NCBI RefSeq assembly: GCF_000577815.1
Contig: NZ_CBYM010000014.1
Location: 1-64,000, forward strand
Reading direction: 5' to 3'
From: Clostridium saudiense
Lineage (GTDB): Bacteria > Bacillota > Clostridia > Clostridiales > Clostridiaceae
DNA: 64,000 bases
Position 1 is the stretch's first letter. Every line of letters begins with the position of its first letter. Shown one piece after another: positions 1 to 7,802 of this stretch. The position numbers and the translations under genes are program-made. A model generated the notes under the pieces. The model saw only the letters and a list, made by a program, of their open reading frames with translations. It searched no databases and was not told the origin of the DNA.

Positions 1-50
1 TGTACTCTATAGGATAAGACTCTTTTATATTGTTTACTCTATAGGGTACA
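1..50. repeat. Paired ACTCTATAGG repeats
   Basis: ACTCTATAGG occurs at 4-13 and 36-45, 32 bp apart (about three helical turns). The outer ends TGTAC and GTACA make the block partly inverted as well. CTATAG-centred dyads are common in regulator operators, but the gene it would serve lies outside the window. Confidence 0.35.
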
Positions 51-108
51 TTTTAAAGATCAAAGGTTTTTAATTTATTTTTAAGTATAGTCTTTTAAGC
101 TATTATTT

Positions 109-684
109 TTAGATAATACCATTAAAATCTATTTCTAAGTTGTTGAAGATGTTTACTTTTATTTTGTCATTAAAAGTATACAAATCAGGCTGATTATAGC
201 CACTTTCAGTTAAAGTATAAACTAAAATGTTTTTTTTCATAGGATTTACTATCCAATATTCTTTAACTTTATATTTTTCATAAAGGTAAAGTTTTTTTAC
301 ATAGTCATTTCCAGGATTAAATTTAGAAACAATCTTAACAATCATATCAGGAGAACCAAAGCAACCTTTATCATTTAATTTATTTTTATCACAAATTACT
401 GATATATCAGGTTGAACAATATTTTTGCTATCATTTTCATTTTCATTTTCGTTAATTAACACAACGTCAAAAGGAGCAGGATAGACTTTACATTGTCCTT
501 TGTTAGATTTAATATAATTTCTTAATTCTGCTGAAATTTCCATTATTAATTCTTGATGTATTCTACTTGGAGCAGGAGACATTGCAAAAATCTTGCCATC
601 AATAATTTCAACAAACTCATCATTTGGGAAATTTAAATAATCATAATAAGTATAAACTTTATTATTTATTTGTTGGATAGCCAA
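109..684 (-). CDS. Uma2-family (DUF820) putative endonuclease
   Basis: The 191-residue protein matches the Uma2/DUF820 family, a PD-(D/E)XK nuclease-like fold of unknown biological role. Visible hallmarks are FVEIIDGKIFAMSPAPS near the N-terminus, QPDISVICD (D93), GSPDMIVKIVS (111-120) and YEKYKVKEYWIVNP. The family normally has Glu in the VEIvS strand; here that position is Lys117, so catalysis is doubtful. The start is a TTG at 684, placed by the SD GAGGTG about 5-6 nt upstream; the nearby ATG at 689 is out of frame. It is the last gene before a decayed region. The family is often expanded in bacteria with mobile DNA. The fold assignment is firm, the activity is not. Confidence 0.75.
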   Translation of the reverse strand: MAIQQINNKVYTYYDYLNFPNDEFVEIIDGKIFAMSPAPSRIHQELIMEISAELRNYIKSNKGQCKVYPAPFDVVLINENENENDSKNIVQPDISVICDKNKLNDKGCFGSPDMIVKIVSKFNPGNDYVKKLYLYEKYKVKEYWIVNPMKKNILVYTLTESGYNQPDLYTFNDKIKVNIFNNLEIDFNGII

Positions 685-707
685 TTCATCACCTCAATTA
701 ATTTATT

Positions 708-958
708 TTATTTTATTACATTTAAGTGATCTTGAATTACAAAAACATCTTTTTCAGTATCTTGAACCTTACGAGTTATGAACTTAACATCAGTTTTAGT
801 ATCAGATAAATCACTTTTTTATATTAATTAAATAGTAGTTCTAGAGATATATCAACCAGTTTCGACCATGGTATCATAGTTTTTGCACTAAGTTTATCCA
901 GTCTATTATTGTAATCTAAATCTATTGATGTATTGAATCTAACTTTAGTTTTAACTTT
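708..958 (-). pseudogene. Remnant of ribbon-helix-helix-like small protein genes
   Basis: On the minus strand 958-824 reads KVKTKVRFNTSIDLDYNNRL then LDKLSAKTMIPWSKLVDISLEL, the look of a CopG/Arc-type ribbon-helix-helix DNA-binding protein, but the frame begins right after a TAG with no start codon. A second open stretch in another frame, 818-708, ends DVFVIQDHLNVIK and stops just before the SD of the Uma2 gene. Neither has an intact beginning, so I read both as remnants of small genes once upstream of the Uma2 gene, possibly an antitoxin or plasmid-type regulator. Inference from protein flavour only. Confidence 0.35.
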
Positions 959-1376
959 CTATATTTACTTCATTAATGTAATAATATTAATCAAATTCAA
1001 TTTATTTTAGATATATTTTTATAAATTAGTTTTTGATAAAAGATAATTTGGTATTTAAAGATATCTAATACAATAATAAAAAGCTATCTAATAAGAACAT
1101 TTAAGTTTAAAAAAATATAATAAACTTGATTTCAATTTATTACTTTTTTATATAGTCTTTTACAAATTATTTTTAACTATAATTATTTTAATTATTAGTA
1201 TTATTAAGATAATTTTCTAAAAATATATTTATTAAATTACTTAACGACATTACTTTATTAAGGTATTATTTCTTTGCTTGTAAAGTTAAGTTTTTATCAA
1301 CCATGATAGTTAAATTTTTTTAATGCTAATTCCTCAAAAAAGTTTCTTTATTCAATTTAACTTAATTTTATCATAA
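959..1376. other. AT-rich stretch without intact genes
   Basis: About 420 bp of very AT-rich sequence with stops in all frames. The only coding-like trace is a 12-codon minus-strand ORF starting ATG GTT GAT near 1304. I see no RNA structure or repeat here. Confidence 0.6.
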
Positions 1377-1427
1377 TTACGTAAGAAAAGAAATTACGTA
1401 AAATAAAAAAAGTTGATAGTTACGTAA
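1377..1427. promoter_or_regulatory. Three TTACGTAA palindromes
   Basis: The 8-bp palindrome TTACGTAA is present at 1377-1384, 1394-1401 and 1420-1427, immediately followed by ATGGAGG. Three copies in 51 bp of AT-rich DNA suggest an operator cluster of a promoter whose gene has since decayed. Confidence 0.4.
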
Positions 1428-1587
1428 TGGAGGATAAATTAAATTAGAACATTAAAGACATCTAAAAATTTCATATCGCTTAAACAATATATTAGAACTA
1501 AAGACTTTATCAGCAAATGAACAATATCTTTTAGAATTTATTTTGATAATAAGTATTAAAGATGCTTTTCTTATTTATTTGATATAA
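1428..1587 (+). pseudogene. Decayed ORF downstream of TTACGTAA sites
   Basis: An ATG at 1428 opens only MEDKLN before a TAG. A second frame, 1456-1587, reads through ILELKTLSANEQYLLEFILI, coding-like but without a start codon. The arrangement suggests one small gene broken by frameshifts. The family is not recognisable. From 1588 to 1832 there is only AT-rich intergenic DNA. Confidence 0.25.
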
Positions 1588-1832
1588 GTTAAAAAAAGTG
1601 ATAAAAAAATATCAAATAAAATAATAGTATTTTTTCTGATTATCCAAATAAAAGAATAATCTTAATAAAATTTAATTGCTAAAATTTACTTTAATTATAA
1701 CTAAAATAGAAAAAATGACTAAAATAACAATAAAAAATACAAAAAATATAGAAAAAAATCTAAAAAATACAACAATTTTGTGATAATAATCACTGAATAC
1801 AATCAAATTAGACATTATAATAACCTTACAGA

Positions 1833-1850
1833 TTGTTATTAAAATAACAA
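1833..1850 (+). promoter_or_regulatory. Rex-like operator TTGTTATTAAAATAACAA
   Basis: A perfect 18-bp inverted repeat lies 21 bp before the channel gene start. It matches the outer TTGTTA/TAACAA halves of the Rex consensus (TTGTTAANNNNTTAACAA), the NADH/NAD+-sensing repressor site in Firmicutes. The position close to the SD fits repression by roadblock. Confidence 0.55.
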
Positions 1851-1871
1851 ATAGAGTTAGGGGGAATAATA

Positions 1872-2651
1872 ATGTTTAACGAAGAATTTAACAAAGTTGC
1901 AGGTGCAGCTAAAGCTAAAAATGAATTATTAAAAAATAATAAAGTTGGATATTTAGTTTCAGCGATGTTAGCAGGACTTTTTGTAGGTATGGCTATAATG
2001 CTTATATTTACAATAGGAGGATTATTATCATCAGCAGGTTCACCAGCAACTAAAATAGTAATGGGAATTGCTTTTGGTGGAGCTTTAAGCTTAGTTGTAA
2101 TGGCTGGATCTGAATTATTTACAGGTAACAACTTTGTAATGGCAGTTGGATCATTAAACAAGACTGTATCATGGATGGATACTATAAAGGTTTGGATAGC
2201 AGGATTTATTGGAAATTTAGCAGGTTCAATATTAGCAGGATATATGTTTTACTTAACAGGTCTTGCAACAGGACCAGTTGGAGAGTTTATAGCAAATACT
2301 GCAGCTACAAAAATGAGCTTACCAGTTTCAGAATTATTCTTTAGAGGATTATTCTGTAATATATTAGTTTGTTTAGCTGTATGGTGTAGCTTTAGATGTA
2401 AAGATGATGTTTCAAAATTAATAATGATATTCTGGTGCTTATTCATATTCATAACATGTGGATTTGAGCATAGTGTTGCTAATATGACATTACTTACAAT
2501 AGCACTATTAGCTCCAGGAACAGCAGCTGTAAGTGTATCAGGATATATTTATAATATAGGAATAGTTACTTTAGGAAATATGGTTGGAGGAATTTTATTT
2601 GTAGCAATTCCTTACTACTTAATTTCAAAGAATAAAAAAGTTTCTAATTAA
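1872..2651 (+). CDS. Formate/nitrite/hydrosulfide channel (FNT family)
   Basis: The 259-residue, six-helix membrane protein belongs to the FocA/NirC/HSC family of pentameric channels for small monovalent anions. Seen: GSELFTGNN in the re-entrant segment and CGFEHSVANM, which carries the conserved central His of the family. The Cys-rich LFCNILVCLAVWCSF segment resembles the NirC/HSC branch more than FocA, so the substrate could be nitrite, formate or hydrosulfide. There is no pflB, nitrite reductase or asr gene beside it. It is monocistronic, with SD AGGGGG before ATG 1872 and a strong terminator behind. The Rex-like site suggests control by redox state. Confidence 0.85.
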   Translation: MFNEEFNKVAGAAKAKNELLKNNKVGYLVSAMLAGLFVGMAIMLIFTIGGLLSSAGSPATKIVMGIAFGGALSLVVMAGSELFTGNNFVMAVGSLNKTVSWMDTIKVWIAGFIGNLAGSILAGYMFYLTGLATGPVGEFIANTAATKMSLPVSELFFRGLFCNILVCLAVWCSFRCKDDVSKLIMIFWCLFIFITCGFEHSVANMTLLTIALLAPGTAAVSVSGYIYNIGIVTLGNMVGGILFVAIPYYLISKNKKVSN

Positions 2652-2670
2652 TTATTTAAAGATTTATATA

Positions 2671-2717
2671 AAAAAGATATAGTGTCTAGTAATACATTAG
2701 ATTCTATATCTTTTTTT
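2671..2717 (+). terminator. Intrinsic terminator after FNT gene
   Basis: AAAAAGATATAG pairs with CTATATCTTTTT and ends in a T7 tract. Confidence 0.85.
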
Positions 2718-2932
2718 GTTATATTTAATATGTACTATATATTTTATAATAACGTAGATATTTTGTGTTGCAGAAATTAGTGCATTTTCACTTATAAAAA
2801 CAGAATAAAAGTAATAGTATTATTAAATTTAACAAGTAGAAATTTTTGTTGAAATTACTAACAAATTATTGCAATTAATATAATATTTAATATATTATAT
2901 AGTTATATTTTAATAGAGGAGGAGTTAAGGCA

Positions 2933-3442
2933 ATGCTTAGTGAAAAATTATTAAAAGCTCTTAATGAACAAGTTAATTTTGAATTTTATTCTTCTTATAC
3001 ATATCTTGCAATGGCGGGATATTGTGAATCAATTGATTTAAGCGGATTTGCTAATTTCTTTAGAGTTCAAGCTAAAGAAGAATTAGATCATGCCATGAAA
3101 TTATATGATTATGTATATCAAAAAAATGGATCAATTGAATTAGAGCAAGTAAATAAACCACAAACACAATATGATGGAGTAATTGATGTGTTCCAAAAAG
3201 GATATGAGCATGAGCAATTAGTTACAAAAAAGATATATTTATTAACTGATATAGCTTATGAAGAAAGAGAACATTCTACAATTAGTTTACTTAAGTGGTT
3301 TATCGATGAACAAGTAGAAGAAGAAAATAACTTTAATGCTTTACTTAAAAAAGTAAGAAGAGCTGGGGATAACCAAGCAGCATTATATTTACTTGATGAT
3401 GAATTACAAAAGAGACAATATTTATCTCCACAAAATGTATAG
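2933..3442 (+). CDS. ftnA: Ferritin
   Basis: The 169-residue protein is a non-haem ferritin that oxidises Fe(II) and stores iron in a 24-mer shell. Four-helix-bundle ferroxidase residues are visible: E17 in NEQVNFEFYSSYTYLAMA, E50 and H53 in AKEELDHA, E94 in GYEHEQ and the helix-4 Glu region FIDEQVEEE. Length is normal. SD GGAGGAG precedes ATG 2933. Upstream, TTTTGTT...AACAAAT (2844-2867) is an imperfect dyad that could bind a regulator, but it is off-register for Rex and not a clear Fur/PerR box. Monocistronic, ending at a bidirectional terminator. Confidence 0.93.
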   Translation: MLSEKLLKALNEQVNFEFYSSYTYLAMAGYCESIDLSGFANFFRVQAKEELDHAMKLYDYVYQKNGSIELEQVNKPQTQYDGVIDVFQKGYEHEQLVTKKIYLLTDIAYEEREHSTISLLKWFIDEQVEEENNFNALLKKVRRAGDNQAALYLLDDELQKRQYLSPQNV

Positions 3443-3482
3443 TTTTTGAATTCTATTAATTTTGAGTGGGAACAATTAATAG

Positions 3483-3528
3483 AAAAAGTGCTAGGTATAT
3501 AAAATTATAAATACCTAGCACTTTTTTA
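3483..3528. terminator. Bidirectional terminator
   Basis: AAAAAGTGCTAGGTAT pairs with ATACCTAGCACTTTTTT. It has A/T tracts on both sides and serves the convergent ferritin and MFS genes. Confidence 0.88.
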
Positions 3529-4719
3529 ATTTATTAACATATCTTTTGATACACTTTTATTTAACTTAATATGCATTACTACCATAACTATTAAAATTAA
3601 TAGTAAATATACTGGAAATAGCCTTACACTTATATGATTTGCAATAATACCAAATAGAGGTGGCATTAGTAAGTTTCCAACATAAGCACTTGCCATTTGT
3701 ACACCTATAACTGCTTGTGATTTATCTGCTCCAAAATTCGTTGGTGTAGAATGAATAATGCATGGGTATATTGGAGCACAACCTAAACCAATAGTAACCA
3801 AGCCTACTAGAGCAACTTGATGACCAAATGGTAAACACATAAGTATAATACCAATTAAAATAATGACTTGTCCTAAATAAATCATTTGTTTATCATTGAG
3901 CTTCATAGTAATAAACCCACTAACAGCTCGTCCTACTGTAATTCCTATAAAGAATAGACTTGCATAACTTGCTGATATTTCTAAATCAAATCCATGTTGT
4001 AGTACTAAGTAGCTACTAGCCCATAATCCAGTTGTTTGTTCTAATGCACAATAGCAGAAAAACATAAGCATTACTTGTTTAGCTCCTGGAATATTAACTA
4101 TTTCTTTTAAAGTAAGTGCTTTATCTTTTTTATTTTCAGATTCTTGAACACCATCTACATCGTCTATAACAGGACGTTTTTTCCAAAGTGGTAAACTTAA
4201 CATAATTATAATAGTTAATACAACTTGTATTAATGATATATAACGATATCCCATGTTCCAAGTTTGTCCATTAAGTAATGCAAAGCTCATAATATATGGA
4301 CCTATACTAGCGCCAACACCCCACATACAATGAAGCCAACTCATATGATGACTCTTATAATTTAGAGCTACATAGTTATTTAATGAAGCATCAACACTAC
4401 CAGCACCAAGACCATAAGGTATTGCCCATAATACTAACATCCAATAAGAGCTACTTATAGAAAATCCCCATAAAGCTACTGCTGTCATCAGAACACTAAA
4501 TGCTGTAACCTTACCTGTTCCTAATAATTTTGTAAGACGATCACTTTGCAAGCTAGAAAAAATTGTACCAGCTGAAATAATCATAAAAATTGCACCTGCA
4601 TAAGATACAGGAACATTAAATTCTTGATAAATTGTAGGCCATACAGAACCTAATAATGAATCTGGCAGTCCTAAGCTAATAAAAGCTAAATATATAACTG
4701 CTAATAATAAACTAAACAT
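3526..4719 (-). CDS. MFS transporter, FucP/YfkF-like
   Basis: The 397-residue protein has about 12 hydrophobic segments with a short cytoplasmic loop (KKRPVIDDVDGVQESENKKD) between the two halves, the layout of major facilitator proteins. LGLPDSLLGSVWPTIYQEF at the N-terminus and GAGSVDASLNNYVA in helix 4 resemble sugar-type MFS members. The substrate is unknown. SD AAGGAGG before ATG 4719. It is divergent from an AraC-type activator whose start lies only 107 bp away, so the regulator probably controls this gene in response to a carbohydrate or related compound. Confidence 0.8.
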   Translation of the reverse strand: MFSLLLAVIYLAFISLGLPDSLLGSVWPTIYQEFNVPVSYAGAIFMIISAGTIFSSLQSDRLTKLLGTGKVTAFSVLMTAVALWGFSISSSYWMLVLWAIPYGLGAGSVDASLNNYVALNYKSHHMSWLHCMWGVGASIGPYIMSFALLNGQTWNMGYRYISLIQVVLTIIIMLSLPLWKKRPVIDDVDGVQESENKKDKALTLKEIVNIPGAKQVMLMFFCYCALEQTTGLWASSYLVLQHGFDLEISASYASLFFIGITVGRAVSGFITMKLNDKQMIYLGQVIILIGIILMCLPFGHQVALVGLVTIGLGCAPIYPCIIHSTPTNFGADKSQAVIGVQMASAYVGNLLMPPLFGIIANHISVRLFPVYLLLILIVMVVMHIKLNKSVSKDMLIN

Positions 4720-4826
4720 ATTGATTTCCTCCTTTATATATTGATATGATTATATCATCAAAAAAATAAAATTAATAAGATAAAATAGTCGTTTTCATAT
4801 GACAATATCTTCAAAAAGGAGTAGTT

Positions 4827-5714
4827 ATGGCTTTATCAGAATGTATATCAAAAATAGATAAAACTGGTCTTGAATTAATAGAACATGGAATTGCTAGTTT
4901 CCCTATAGCATGTTACCATGATGATTTACAAAGAGAATGTGTTGATTGGCATTGGCATGAAGAATTAGAGTTAATTGTTGTTTCAGAAGGGGGAGCTATT
5001 ATTGCTGTAGATGGTGAAAAGCATATTGTAAATGAAGGAAATGGATTTTTTATTAATACAGGGGTTCTTCATGGTGGATGGATTTATGAAAGTATTAACT
5101 GTAGATTTCATTCTATTGTATTTCATCCTCGTTTAGTTGGTGGAAGTTCTAATAGTATATTTTGGACTAAATATTTAAATCCGATTTTGAGTAATATTTC
5201 TTTTAAAGGATTGTTTTTAGATTATTCAATACACTGGCAAAAAGATATACTTTGTAGTATTGATGAAGCATGGTATCTTTGTGCTAATGAAGAAGAGGGG
5301 TATGAATTTGAAGTTCGTAATGCTTTATCAAAGATCATTTATCTTATGTCTAAACATTTAGAGTGTATAGAATCAAATACATCAACAAAGAAGTTAAGAG
5401 ATAGTCAGCGTATGAAAAATATGATTAAATATATTGATGAACATTATTCAGATAATATTACTATTGATGAAATTGCTGAAAGTGTATCTTTAAGTGTAAG
5501 TGAATGTTTACGTTGTTTTCATAATACAATTGGAACTACACCTATACAATATTTAAAGTCTTTTCGTATTAAAAAGGCTGCTGAATTATTAACAAATACA
5601 GATATGAAAATAGTTGATATTGGTATAATGTGTGGTTTTCAGGATATGAGTTATTTTGCAAAAACATTCCGTAATATCTATGGTTGTACACCGTCAAAAT
5701 ACAGGGGGAAATAG
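4827..5714 (+). CDS. AraC-family regulator with cupin sensor
   Basis: The 295-residue protein has an N-terminal cupin ligand-binding domain (about 20-160; the WHWHEELELIVVSEGG strand and the NTGVLHGGW turn) and a C-terminal pair of helix-turn-helix motifs (about 200-293) with the typical ending FCDMSYF-like GFQDMSYFAKTFRNIYGCTP. SD AAGGAG precedes ATG 4827. The divergent placement next to the MFS gene suggests it activates that transporter. The inducer is not predictable from sequence. Confidence 0.9.
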   Translation: MALSECISKIDKTGLELIEHGIASFPIACYHDDLQRECVDWHWHEELELIVVSEGGAIIAVDGEKHIVNEGNGFFINTGVLHGGWIYESINCRFHSIVFHPRLVGGSSNSIFWTKYLNPILSNISFKGLFLDYSIHWQKDILCSIDEAWYLCANEEEGYEFEVRNALSKIIYLMSKHLECIESNTSTKKLRDSQRMKNMIKYIDEHYSDNITIDEIAESVSLSVSECLRCFHNTIGTTPIQYLKSFRIKKAAELLTNTDMKIVDIGIMCGFQDMSYFAKTFRNIYGCTPSKYRGK

Positions 5715-5763
5715 CATTAAGTATTTAAATGAAGGTGTATGTTCATTAAAGATTACGTTATTG

Positions 5764-5808
5764 TGACTTTTTATATAACAAATGTTATAATTATTTATAT
5801 AAAAGTCA
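5764..5808. promoter_or_regulatory. Inverted repeat in the toxin-antitoxin promoter region
   Basis: TGACTTTTTATATAA (5764-5778) is mirrored by TTATATAAAAGTCA (5795-5808), with a TTATAAT -10-like hexamer in the loop. It sits 52 bp before mntA and could be the autoregulatory operator of the TA pair, or a weak terminator of the AraC gene. No U tract follows. Confidence 0.4.
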
Positions 5809-5859
5809 GTTTTAATGATAGAAGTTAATTAAAATTTGGTTAAATTAGAGGAGATTTAC

Positions 5860-6294
5860 ATGAGTTTTAATAGAAATATATTAGGAGAGAATTCAAAAGA
5901 AGATATTTTAAGATTAGTAAAAAGTAATGAATTTAAGGAAATCTTTAAAAGAAATAATATAGAGAATGTAATTATATTTGGTAGTTTAACAAAAGATGAC
6001 TTTAATGAAGAATCAGATATTGATATAGCAATTATTGGAGAGAATAAAATATCAGATACAGTGGATTTAAATCTAACTTTAGAGTTAGAGGATTTTCTAG
6101 GAAGAAGCATAGATCTTATAGATATAAATGATGAGGAGATAGAAAATATTATAAAAATAGAGGCTTTAAATAGTGATATGGTTATAATTAAGGATAGAAT
6201 ATATGAAGAAACATATAATTATTATGATAACTTATTTAGAGAAAATATTGAGTTTTGGAATAGATTAGATAGGGTGGTTTTAGATAGTGAATAA
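5860..6294 (+). CDS. mntA: MntA-type nucleotidyltransferase antitoxin
   Basis: The protein is a minimal nucleotidyltransferase. VIIFGSLTKDDFNEESDIDI contains the exact GSX10DXD motif of MntA antitoxins, which in characterised HepT/MntA systems inactivate the HepT RNase by AMPylating a Tyr in its active-site motif. I place the start at ATG 5860 because SD AGAGGAG lies 6 nt upstream; a longer reading from 5836 has no SD. This gives 144 residues. It overlaps the following toxin gene by 8 nt (GTG inside the last codons), a sign of translational coupling. Confidence 0.85.
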   Translation: MSFNRNILGENSKEDILRLVKSNEFKEIFKRNNIENVIIFGSLTKDDFNEESDIDIAIIGENKISDTVDLNLTLELEDFLGRSIDLIDINDEEIENIIKIEALNSDMVIIKDRIYEETYNYYDNLFRENIEFWNRLDRVVLDSE

Positions 6295-6712
6295 GGAAAA
6301 GTTAAAAAAATTAATTTATGATATAGAAAGTGAAAGTAAGGATATAGAAGATTCATTAAAACTATTAGAAAATTACTTAGAAAACGATATATTAAGAAAG
6401 GAAATTTCAAATAGTTTAAAATATAAGTACTTAAGTATGTTTATTTTATATGAGGATTTTATATCAATGCTTTTGAAAGAATATAACATATATAAAATAG
6501 GAATTACGGTTGATGCAGCGATAAAACTATTAAAAGAAAAAAATATCTTTTCAGATGAAATAGCTAATTATATAAATTCGGCAAGAATTATAAGAAATAG
6601 AATTGGTCATAGATATAAGCAACCTAAAATAGAGACCTTAGTAAACTTTTTAGAAGAAAATATTGAGGTAAGAAATAGTTTGTTTGAATTTGTAAAAAGC
6701 TTTTTAAAATAA
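6287..6712 (+). CDS. hepT: HepT-type RNase toxin
   Basis: The 141-residue all-helical HEPN protein has the motif RNRIGHRY near residue 105, which is the RX4HXY active site of HepT toxins. The Tyr is the residue AMPylated by MntA in studied systems. It starts with GTG 6287 inside the end of mntA, with AGGGTGG upstream as SD. Family knowledge: HepT cleaves RNA and arrests growth when free of MntA. The motif is intact, so the toxin is probably functional. Confidence 0.85.
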   Translation: MNKEKLKKLIYDIESESKDIEDSLKLLENYLENDILRKEISNSLKYKYLSMFILYEDFISMLLKEYNIYKIGITVDAAIKLLKEKNIFSDEIANYINSARIIRNRIGHRYKQPKIETLVNFLEENIEVRNSLFEFVKSFLK

Positions 6713-6757
6713 TAGAAATTTCAACGAAAATAAAGTTAGATGAATTTAAAATAATTC

Positions 6758-6802
6758 AAAAACCCAAGTAGAAAGATTATATTGTTCTACTTGGGTTTTA
6801 TT
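6758..6802 (+). terminator. Terminator after mntA-hepT
   Basis: AAAACCCAAGTAGAA pairs with TTCTACTTGGGTTTT. A second role for this 309-bp gap is the promoter at 6941. Confidence 0.85.
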
Positions 6803-6940
6803 AATATAAATTTAAGAAAATATTTCATATAAGATAAGTTTTAGTGGTTTTGATGATTGTAATTTGTAGTGCGAGGATTAATTTAGTATTACAATCAAGA
6901 ATTTAATTTTTTGTTTTATAAGAAAACTTTAGAAATGCTA

Positions 6941-6971
6941 TTGACTTAGAGTTAACTTCAATACTTATACT
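6941..6971 (+). promoter_or_regulatory. MerR-type promoter, copy 1
   Basis: TTGACT (6941-6946) and TATACT (6966-6971) are separated by 19 bp, and the spacer carries TAGAGTTAACTT with the palindrome AGTTAACT. An overlong 19-bp spacer with a dyad between -35 and -10 is the signature of MerR-family-activated promoters. It drives the flavoprotein gene. Confidence 0.7.
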
Positions 6972-7021
6972 TAAAATATAAAATTAAATTAAAAATTTTA
7001 ATTATATAATGGGGTGTGAAT

Positions 7022-7561
7022 ATGAGTAAAAAAGTATTAATTTTATCTTCAAGTCCAAGAAAAGGTGGAAATTCAGATTTGCTTTGTGATGAGTTTATGA
7101 GAGGTGCAAAAGAAAGTGGGCATGATGTTGAAAAAATATTTATAGCACAGAAAAAAATAAATTACTGTATGGGTTGTGGAGTCTGTAATTCAACTAGCAA
7201 ATGTGTTCAACATGATGATATGGCTGAAATACTTGATAAAATGGTTAGTGCGGATGCAATTGTTTTAGCAACACCAATTTATTTTTATTCAATGGATGGG
7301 CAATTAAAAACACTTATTGATAGAACTGTACCAAGATATACTGAAATAAGAAATAAGGATTTTTATTATATCATGACTGCAGCTGATACAAATAAAGATA
7401 TGCTTAAACGTACAGTAGAGGCAATACGTGGATTTACAGAAGATTGCCTTTCGGGTGCAAAGGAAAAAGGGATAATTTATGGAACTGGAGCATGGGGAAA
7501 GGGAGAAATTAAAAATACTCCACAATTCTTAGAGGCTTATGAAATGGGAAAAAATATATAG
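7022..7561 (+). CDS. NADPH-dependent FMN reductase / flavodoxin-like protein
   Basis: The 179-residue protein has a flavodoxin fold. SSSPRKGGNSDLLCDEF (about 9-25) is the FMN phosphate loop and ATPIYFYSMDGQLKTLIDR is the conserved isoalloxazine-side segment. The Cys motif CMGCGVCNSTSKC (about 48-60) is typical of iron-sulfur flavoproteins or of redox-active members. I prefer ATG 7022, with GGGGTG 6 nt upstream, over the GTG at 7016, which lies in that SD. The MerR-type promoter upstream and the oxidoreductases nearby suggest a role in electrophile or redox stress. The substrate is unknown. Confidence 0.8.
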   Translation: MSKKVLILSSSPRKGGNSDLLCDEFMRGAKESGHDVEKIFIAQKKINYCMGCGVCNSTSKCVQHDDMAEILDKMVSADAIVLATPIYFYSMDGQLKTLIDRTVPRYTEIRNKDFYYIMTAADTNKDMLKRTVEAIRGFTEDCLSGAKEKGIIYGTGAWGKGEIKNTPQFLEAYEMGKNI

Positions 7562-7579
7562 GTTAATATAGTATAAGGA

Positions 7580-7626
7580 AAATGCTCAAGGTGATAATAA
7601 TTAATTTACCTTGAGTGTTTTATTTT
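7580..7626 (+). terminator. Terminator after flavoprotein gene
   Basis: ATGCTCAAGGT pairs with ACCTTGAGTGT (one mismatch), followed by TTTATTTT. Confidence 0.75.
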
Positions 7627-7690
7627 AGGAAATAGTTAATCCAAATGATAGGTGTGAAAATTAGAGTTTTTTTTAGAAAGCCTAAATTGA

Positions 7691-7740
7691 TAATGCTTAT
7701 TAGGCATTATTTTATATTTATTATAGGTATTAGACATTAT
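7691..7740. promoter_or_regulatory. LysR-like box and repeats before aldo-keto reductase
   Basis: TAATGC-N7-GCATTA (7691-7709) is a dyad with LysR-like T-N11-A geometry. The block TATTAGGCATTAT (7698-7710) recurs as TATTAGACATTAT at 7728-7740, 30 bp on. The LysR gene at 10089 is the obvious candidate binder. Confidence 0.45.
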
Positions 7741-7802
7741 TGAAATTGTAAAATAAAATATTAGTATAAGGTAAAAGAAAGTGATTTAAGGAGGAATAAT
7801 AT

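Noticed and set aside
1826..2161. Minus-strand ORF over the FNT gene start
   Set aside because: It overlaps the Rex-like site and an unmistakable FNT gene on the other strand; no SD.
2844..2867. Second Rex site before ferritin
   Set aside because: The arms TTGTT/AACAA are 9 bp apart rather than 8 and the inner bases do not match the consensus.
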